From Jannaschia seohaensis (GTDB lineage: Bacteria > Pseudomonadota > Alphaproteobacteria > Rhodobacterales > Rhodobacteraceae), in the NCBI RefSeq assembly GCF_900116765.1, contig NZ_UETC01000011.1, positions 1 to 64,000 of the forward strand: a DNA stretch of 64,000 nt, written 5' to 3'. The notes under the pieces are model-generated. The model was not told where the DNA came from. It made no database searches and worked only from the letters and a program-made list of their open reading frames with translations. Both the position numbers and the translations under genes were made by a program. Each line of letters begins with the position of its first letter. Position 1 is the first letter of the stretch. Below are positions 62,730 through 64,000 of this stretch, piece after piece.

Positions 62730-63995
62730 TCAGCGCGCGGCGGGCGTCTCCTCCAGGGAGAGATCCTGGTAGACGCCGTTCGTCCAACCGAAGCCGTCCT
62801 GCAAGGGATATTCGCCGCCTCCGGCCGCGTCTCCGGGCGACAGGACGTTGTATTTTTCGACGAATTTCCCGGTCTTGCGGAAGATCAGGTCGCAGGTGTT
62901 CAACCAGCGGCGCTTGAGATCGTCGGCCAGGGCGTCATGCCCGTAGCGGCGCAAGCCCTGGATGGCGATCCATTGCAGCGGCGCCCACCCGTTCGGGCTG
63001 TCCCATTGCTCCCCGCTCTCGATATCGGTCGTCAGCAATCCACCCGGCGCGAGCAAGGTGCGCCGGACCCAGTCCGCAGAGCGATCCGCCTGGGACTGCG
63101 TGGCGACACCGGCCCAGAGCGGAAAGAGGCCCGCAGCCGTGTTCCGGTCCGACAGCGTGTCGCGGCTGATCCGCCGGTCGAAGAAATAGCCCTTTTCGTC
63201 GTCCCACATGCCGGCGCGGATCTTCTCCGCCCGCGCGTCGGCCGCCGCGCGATAGCGGCGCGACAGATCGGGGTCGTCCGAGGCCGCCTCGGAAAGGATC
63301 GTCTCGGTCACGAAGAGGATCGAATTCAGATCGACCGGCCAGATGTCGGTGGCGTGGATCGTGGCGAGCTCGCTAGGGTCGGAAAGCCAGCGCGAGGAGA
63401 AATCCCAACCGCTTTCGGCACCGGCCCGGAGATTTCGGAACAGCGCAGCCGGCGCCTCGACCCGTTCGGCGAGTTCCAGATCGGCCCCCAGCATTTCGGG
63501 CCGCGGCGTCTCTTCCTCGTCCCAATAATGCGCCAACCCGTTCACCGTGCGCTGAGGCTGCAAGAAGAAGCGGTGCTCCATCCGCATCGCGTCGAGATAC
63601 TCCGCATAGACGGATTGCAGGTCGCCGGTCGCCCGACCGTAATCCCGCACCATGCTCGCGAAGAAGGGCGGCTGCGAGCGCGACAGCAAATAGGTTCGGA
63701 ACCCGTTGGGGATGTGGCCGACCGACCGGATGGTATCGGCGAAATTGTCCAGCATGTCCCGGACCGGTGCGAACTGGCCCGTTCGGAGCAGGCCCAGATG
63801 CGAGAAATAGCTGTCCCAGTAATAGCTTTCCTGGAAGCGCCCCCCGACGACCACATAGGGCCTGGTCAGCGAGATCCGGCTGGAGAAGGCGTCCGGGCGA
63901 TCCGGGGCGCGAATCAAGACCGGCCAAAGCCGCGCCAGGTGCTCCAAAGGCCCGTGGCGCGGATCGGTGCGGAAACTCTCGTCAGGGGTGCGCAC
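62730..63995 (-). CDS. GH37 trehalase (5' end outside window)
   Basis: At least 421 aa of an alpha,alpha-trehalase, which splits trehalose into two glucoses. Signature 1 (GGRFQESYYWDSYF) and signature 2 (QWDSPNGWAPLQ) are exact. Catalytic candidates are Asp in ESGWDFSSRW and Glu in FVEKYNV. The frame runs to the window end, so the true start, and any signal peptide that would say whether it is periplasmic (TreA) or cytoplasmic (TreF), is not visible. Confidence 0.93.
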   Translation of the reverse strand: MRTPDESFRTDPRHGPLEHLARLWPVLIRAPDRPDAFSSRISLTRPYVVVGGRFQESYYWDSYFSHLGLLRTGQFAPVRDMLDNFADTIRSVGHIPNGFRTYLLSRSQPPFFASMVRDYGRATGDLQSVYAEYLDAMRMEHRFFLQPQRTVNGLAHYWDEEETPRPEMLGADLELAERVEAPAALFRNLRAGAESGWDFSSRWLSDPSELATIHATDIWPVDLNSILFVTETILSEAASDDPDLSRRYRAAADARAEKIRAGMWDDEKGYFFDRRISRDTLSDRNTAAGLFPLWAGVATQSQADRSADWVRRTLLAPGGLLTTDIESGEQWDSPNGWAPLQWIAIQGLRRYGHDALADDLKRRWLNTCDLIFRKTGKFVEKYNVLSPGDAAGGGEYPLQDGFGWTNGVYQDLSLEETPAAR

Positions 63996-64000
63996 AGGAC

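Overview
The window is a high-GC chromosomal segment whose gene content and order point to a marine-type Rhodobacterales alphaproteobacterium (Roseobacter/Paracoccus relatives). The main clues are the hisD / UPF0262 / LMW-phosphatase and infA / maf / RNase E-G / yacG blocks, a Hint-domain protein, homospermidine synthase, DUF2948, and intergenic palindromes of a kind common in that order. No rRNA, CRISPR array or replication origin was seen.

Layout. 1-2.5 kb: the tail of an IS630 transposase, then a one-carbon pair (GcvT/DmdA-like demethylase plus metF). 2.5-4.4 kb: a graveyard with a frameshifted gene, an IS5-type transposase remnant and the end of an RTX protein. 4.5-6.3 kb: trxC, cbpA and a CbpM-like gene. 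6.3-12.5 kb: an accessory segment with an IS3 scrap, the first 49 codons of a tyrosine recombinase next to a decayed tRNA-Phe 3' end, katG/oxyR, a cadherin-domain fragment, then an intact tyrosine recombinase reading away from an intact tRNA-Phe. This looks like successive integrations at one tRNA. 12.5-20.5 kb: housekeeping genes on the minus strand. 20.7-21.7 kb: tRNA-Thr and a lytic transglycosylase.

22.4-35.7 kb is a complete-looking Tad (Flp) pilus locus. It runs from a 63-aa pilin, through cpaB, cpaC, an OmpA lipoprotein, cpaE, cpaF, tadB, tadC, two TPR lipoproteins, a prepilin peptidase, an AAA ATPase and a small membrane protein, to a second, 171-aa pilin. The two pilins share 39 identical residues across the cleavage site and hydrophobic helix. 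35.7-39.4 kb: Lhr-like helicase, PdeM nuclease and a lipocalin. 39.5-47.5 kb: Hint protein, ribosomal protein S4, acyltransferase, homospermidine synthase, a secreted CHSCH protein, MFS transporter and msrA. 47.8 kb: the second of two VPLPA-CTERM-type exported proteins.

48.6-62.7 kb is a branched-chain-amino-acid-type (Liv) ABC transporter cluster. It is bracketed by a long-chain acyl-CoA synthetase at the front and a PaaK-like protein, missing the usual phosphate-binding motif, at the back. Between them are small membrane proteins, an antisense SHOCT gene, ThpR, an App1-type phosphatase and three GTAGGG-type palindromes. This looks like an uptake-and-CoA-activation system for an unknown carboxylate. 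The window ends inside a GH37 trehalase. All functional calls rest on recognising sequence motifs and gene context; no database search was run.
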